From JAQBGV01 sp032128395 (GTDB taxonomy: Bacteria; Planctomycetota; UBA8108; UBA1146): DNA of 7,044 nt. The notes under the pieces were generated by a model, which was not told where the DNA came from, made no database searches, and worked only from the letters and a program-made list of their open reading frames with translations. The DNA is taken from the NCBI GenBank assembly GCA_032128395.1, contig JAQBGV010000069.1, forward strand, positions 1 to 7,044. Reading direction: 5' to 3'. Numbering within the stretch: position 1 is the first letter of the stretch; the number at the start of each line of letters is the position of its first letter. Of the stretch, positions 5,863 to 7,044 are shown one piece after another. The position numbers and the translations under genes were made by a program.

Positions 5863-6627
5863 TCACGGCGCGGTCGCTTCGGCGAGCCGGCGTTCTCGCC
5901 ATCCCTCCGGACCCGCCGAGAGAACGTATCCCCGCTCTTCGAAGGGCTCGAGGATCCGGAATCGTCCTCCGCCATCCGCGTAGGAAAATCGCTCGTCGGA
6001 CGCCTGATGGAAGTGGCCGCAGACCACGACGTCGATCGCGGTCCGCAAGACCGCCAGAACCGCCTGGCGGTCGGGGGCGAGCGTCTCCGCGCTCTTCGAC
6101 TGAACCACCGTCTCGGAGTGGCGCCGCAGGCGCCGCGCGATCGCATCGACGACTCCGGTCGGGAGGGAGCGCGCGCACCAGCGCACCGGCGCGCTGCGGA
6201 GGACGCGACGCATCCTCTGGTAGCGCACGTCGGCGAGGCCGAAGAGATCGCCGTGGGAGAGGTGAATCCGCTCCCCCGCAACCTCGATCACCAGGGTATC
6301 GGGAGCGATCCTCACCCCGGTCTCGGCCGTGAATGCTGCGTCGAGGAGAAAGTCGCGATTCCCGGGGATGATGGTGATCGGAGGCCCGAGAGCGGTCGCA
6401 GCCCGCAAGAGGTGCACCTCACGCCGAACGGTCGGAAGCGAGAGGTGCCGGCGACCGAACCAGTAGTGAAAGACGTCCCCGAGCAGAAAAAGCGGCGCGT
6501 TCTCCCCGCGGGACAGGGCGAGGAGCTGGCGGAGTCTTTCGCGTGGAGCCTCGTCCCCCGCCAGATGGAGATCAGCGGCGAGGAGACAGCGATCGACCCG
6601 CTCCACCCCGATGTGCGCGGTGATCAT
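5863..6627 (-). CDS. lpxH: UDP-2,3-diacylglucosamine diphosphatase, LpxH type
   Basis: This metallophosphoesterase is predicted to hydrolyse UDP-2,3-diacylglucosamine to lipid X and UMP, the fourth step of lipid A synthesis, at the inner face of the cytoplasmic membrane. From the ATG at 6627 it has 254 residues. The metal-site motifs are all present and in order: DLHL (19-22), GDVFHYW (50-56), PGNRDF (88-93), SHGD (124-127) and GHFH (204-207). A basic and hydrophobic segment at about 132-170 fits the lipid-binding cap region of LpxH. The open frame extends upstream to 7041, but that part crosses another gene's coding frame and lacks the family's features, so the start at 6627, or a GTG at 6606, is preferred. 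The upstream gene ends at 6644, 16 bases before this start. LpxH and LpxH2 subtypes cannot be told apart by eye. miaA follows. Confidence 0.88.
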   Translation of the reverse strand: MITAHIGVERVDRCLLAADLHLAGDEAPRERLRQLLALSRGENAPLFLLGDVFHYWFGRRHLSLPTVRREVHLLRAATALGPPITIIPGNRDFLLDAAFTAETGVRIAPDTLVIEVAGERIHLSHGDLFGLADVRYQRMRRVLRSAPVRWCARSLPTGVVDAIARRLRRHSETVVQSKSAETLAPDRQAVLAVLRTAIDVVVCGHFHQASDERFSYADGGGRFRILEPFEERGYVLSAGPEGWRERRLAEATAP

Positions 6628-6643
6628 CGCGATGGACCACTCA

Positions 6644-7044
6644 CTATCCGGAGCGATCCGAAGTCCGTTCCTCTTCGCTCCGCTTCTCTCGGGACGGCGG
6701 GACGTCGAAGATCCCTGCGAGGAACTGGGAGGGGTCGTCGCCCGCATCCTCCCGCGCACGCCTCGGAGATGAGCTGGGCGGCAGCGGAGGACTCGCGGCC
6801 GGAGGCGCGATCGCTCGCGCGGGTGCGGGATCCGCAACCTTCGGAGCCTCCGCGGCAGCTCGGTCGGGCCCGGGAAGCGAGCTCGATCTCTGCTCGGGCG
6901 CTCTCTCCCGTGCTTCCGCCGGCGGAGGCGCTGCACTGGGCGGCGCTGCACTGGGCGGCGCTGCACTGGGCGGCGCTGCACTGGGCGGCGCTGCACTGGG
7001 CCGCTCTGCACTGGGCCGCTCTGCACTGGGCCGCTCTGCACTGG
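6644..7044 (-). CDS. C-terminal part of an unrecognised Pro/Ala-rich protein with pentapeptide repeats (start beyond window)
   Basis: On the minus strand, the frame beginning with the codon at 7042-7040 is open to a TAG at 6646-6644, giving 132 residues. No start codon is seen, so it continues beyond the window. Of the three minus-strand frames this one gives the most natural protein: G/C-ending codons and a low-complexity linker that closes in a charged tail. It opens with SAERP three times and SAAPP five times, then a Pro/Ala/Arg-rich linker (residues about 41-95). A more protein-like end follows: DDPSQFLAGIFDVPPSREK, then an acidic-basic tail ending in RTSDRSG. The linker is likely disordered, connecting an unseen N-terminal domain to the short conserved-looking DDPSQFLAGIF segment. 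I do not recognise the family. It sits 16 bases before lpxH and may be co-transcribed with lpxH and miaA. The alternative frame, a 5' extension of lpxH, is rich in Arg and Pro with no domain features. Confidence 0.68.
   Translation of the reverse strand, partial: SAERPSAERPSAERPSAAPPSAAPPSAAPPSAAPPSAAPPPAEARERAPEQRSSSLPGPDRAAAEAPKVADPAPARAIAPPAASPPLPPSSSPRRAREDAGDDPSQFLAGIFDVPPSREKRSEEERTSDRSG
6931..7044. repeat. 15-base tandem repeat array, seven full units plus a part, reaching the window edge
   Basis: Full units begin at 6931, 6946, 6961, 6976, 6991, 7006 and 7021, and a ninth-base fragment of an eighth unit reaches 7044. The first four are identical copies of CTGCACTGGGCGGCG and the next three are identical copies of CTGCACTGGGCCGCT. 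On the minus strand they encode SAAPP and SAERP. The two blocks of exact copies point to recent expansion by slippage or unequal exchange. The array may continue past the window. Confidence 0.97.

Noticed and set aside
6628..7041. N-terminal extension of lpxH through the repeat array (VQSGP/VQRRP repeats)
   Set aside because: LpxH similarity starts near 6600. The extension is Arg/Pro-rich, and another frame over the same DNA gives a more natural protein that ends just before lpxH.
6931..7044. Could the regular repeat be a CRISPR array?
   Set aside because: Units are 15 bases with no spacers between them and keep a reading frame; it is a tandem coding repeat.

Overview
This 7,044-base, GC-rich window carries ordinary bacterial housekeeping genes, densely packed. 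The organism looks Gram-negative: there is an LpxH-type lipid A enzyme and a small predicted lipoprotein. Some details of the MiaA and HslU proteins (a PWES-SVADY segment and GLFEGP in MiaA, a GYHG pore loop in HslU) remind me of Planctomycetota or a similarly deep lineage. That is an impression from memory, not a placement.

Layout. Leftward from about 2,027 to the left edge: lysS (class II lysyl-tRNA synthetase), then one base later the start of a Lon-related AAA/protease gene that runs off the window. Rightward from 2,206: hslV and hslU, overlapping by four bases (GTGA), encoding the two-part HslVU (ClpQY) protease. lysS and hslVU diverge from an intergenic space that holds a very good sigma-70-type promoter for lysS. 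That promoter implies the lysS start lies 27 codons inside the longest ORF. Next comes a 390-base non-coding stretch, then a 71-residue lipoprotein gene with a strong ribosome binding site and a hairpin after it. The right third is a leftward cluster: the C-terminal end of an unrecognised Pro/Ala-rich protein, then lpxH, then miaA.

How the genes work together. HslV and HslU form one ATP-dependent protease, and the partial Lon-like gene is a second AAA+ protease-family member. LysRS and MiaA both serve translation (tRNA charging; tRNA A37 prenylation). LpxH acts in lipid A synthesis.

The most unusual content is a set of 15-base (five-codon) tandem repeats at three unrelated places. Five units form an extended HslV propeptide of the type QMHGL/QMHGP. 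At least seven units encode SAERP/SAAPP in the unrecognised protein. A two-unit copy lies in the lysS leader. The HslV case stands out because the repeat resembles the residues just before the HslV self-processing junction (MRG before TT), and HslV leaders are normally only a few residues long. I see no CRISPR array, tRNA, rRNA, transposon or phage gene. Apart from the repeats, nothing here suggests a new multi-gene system.
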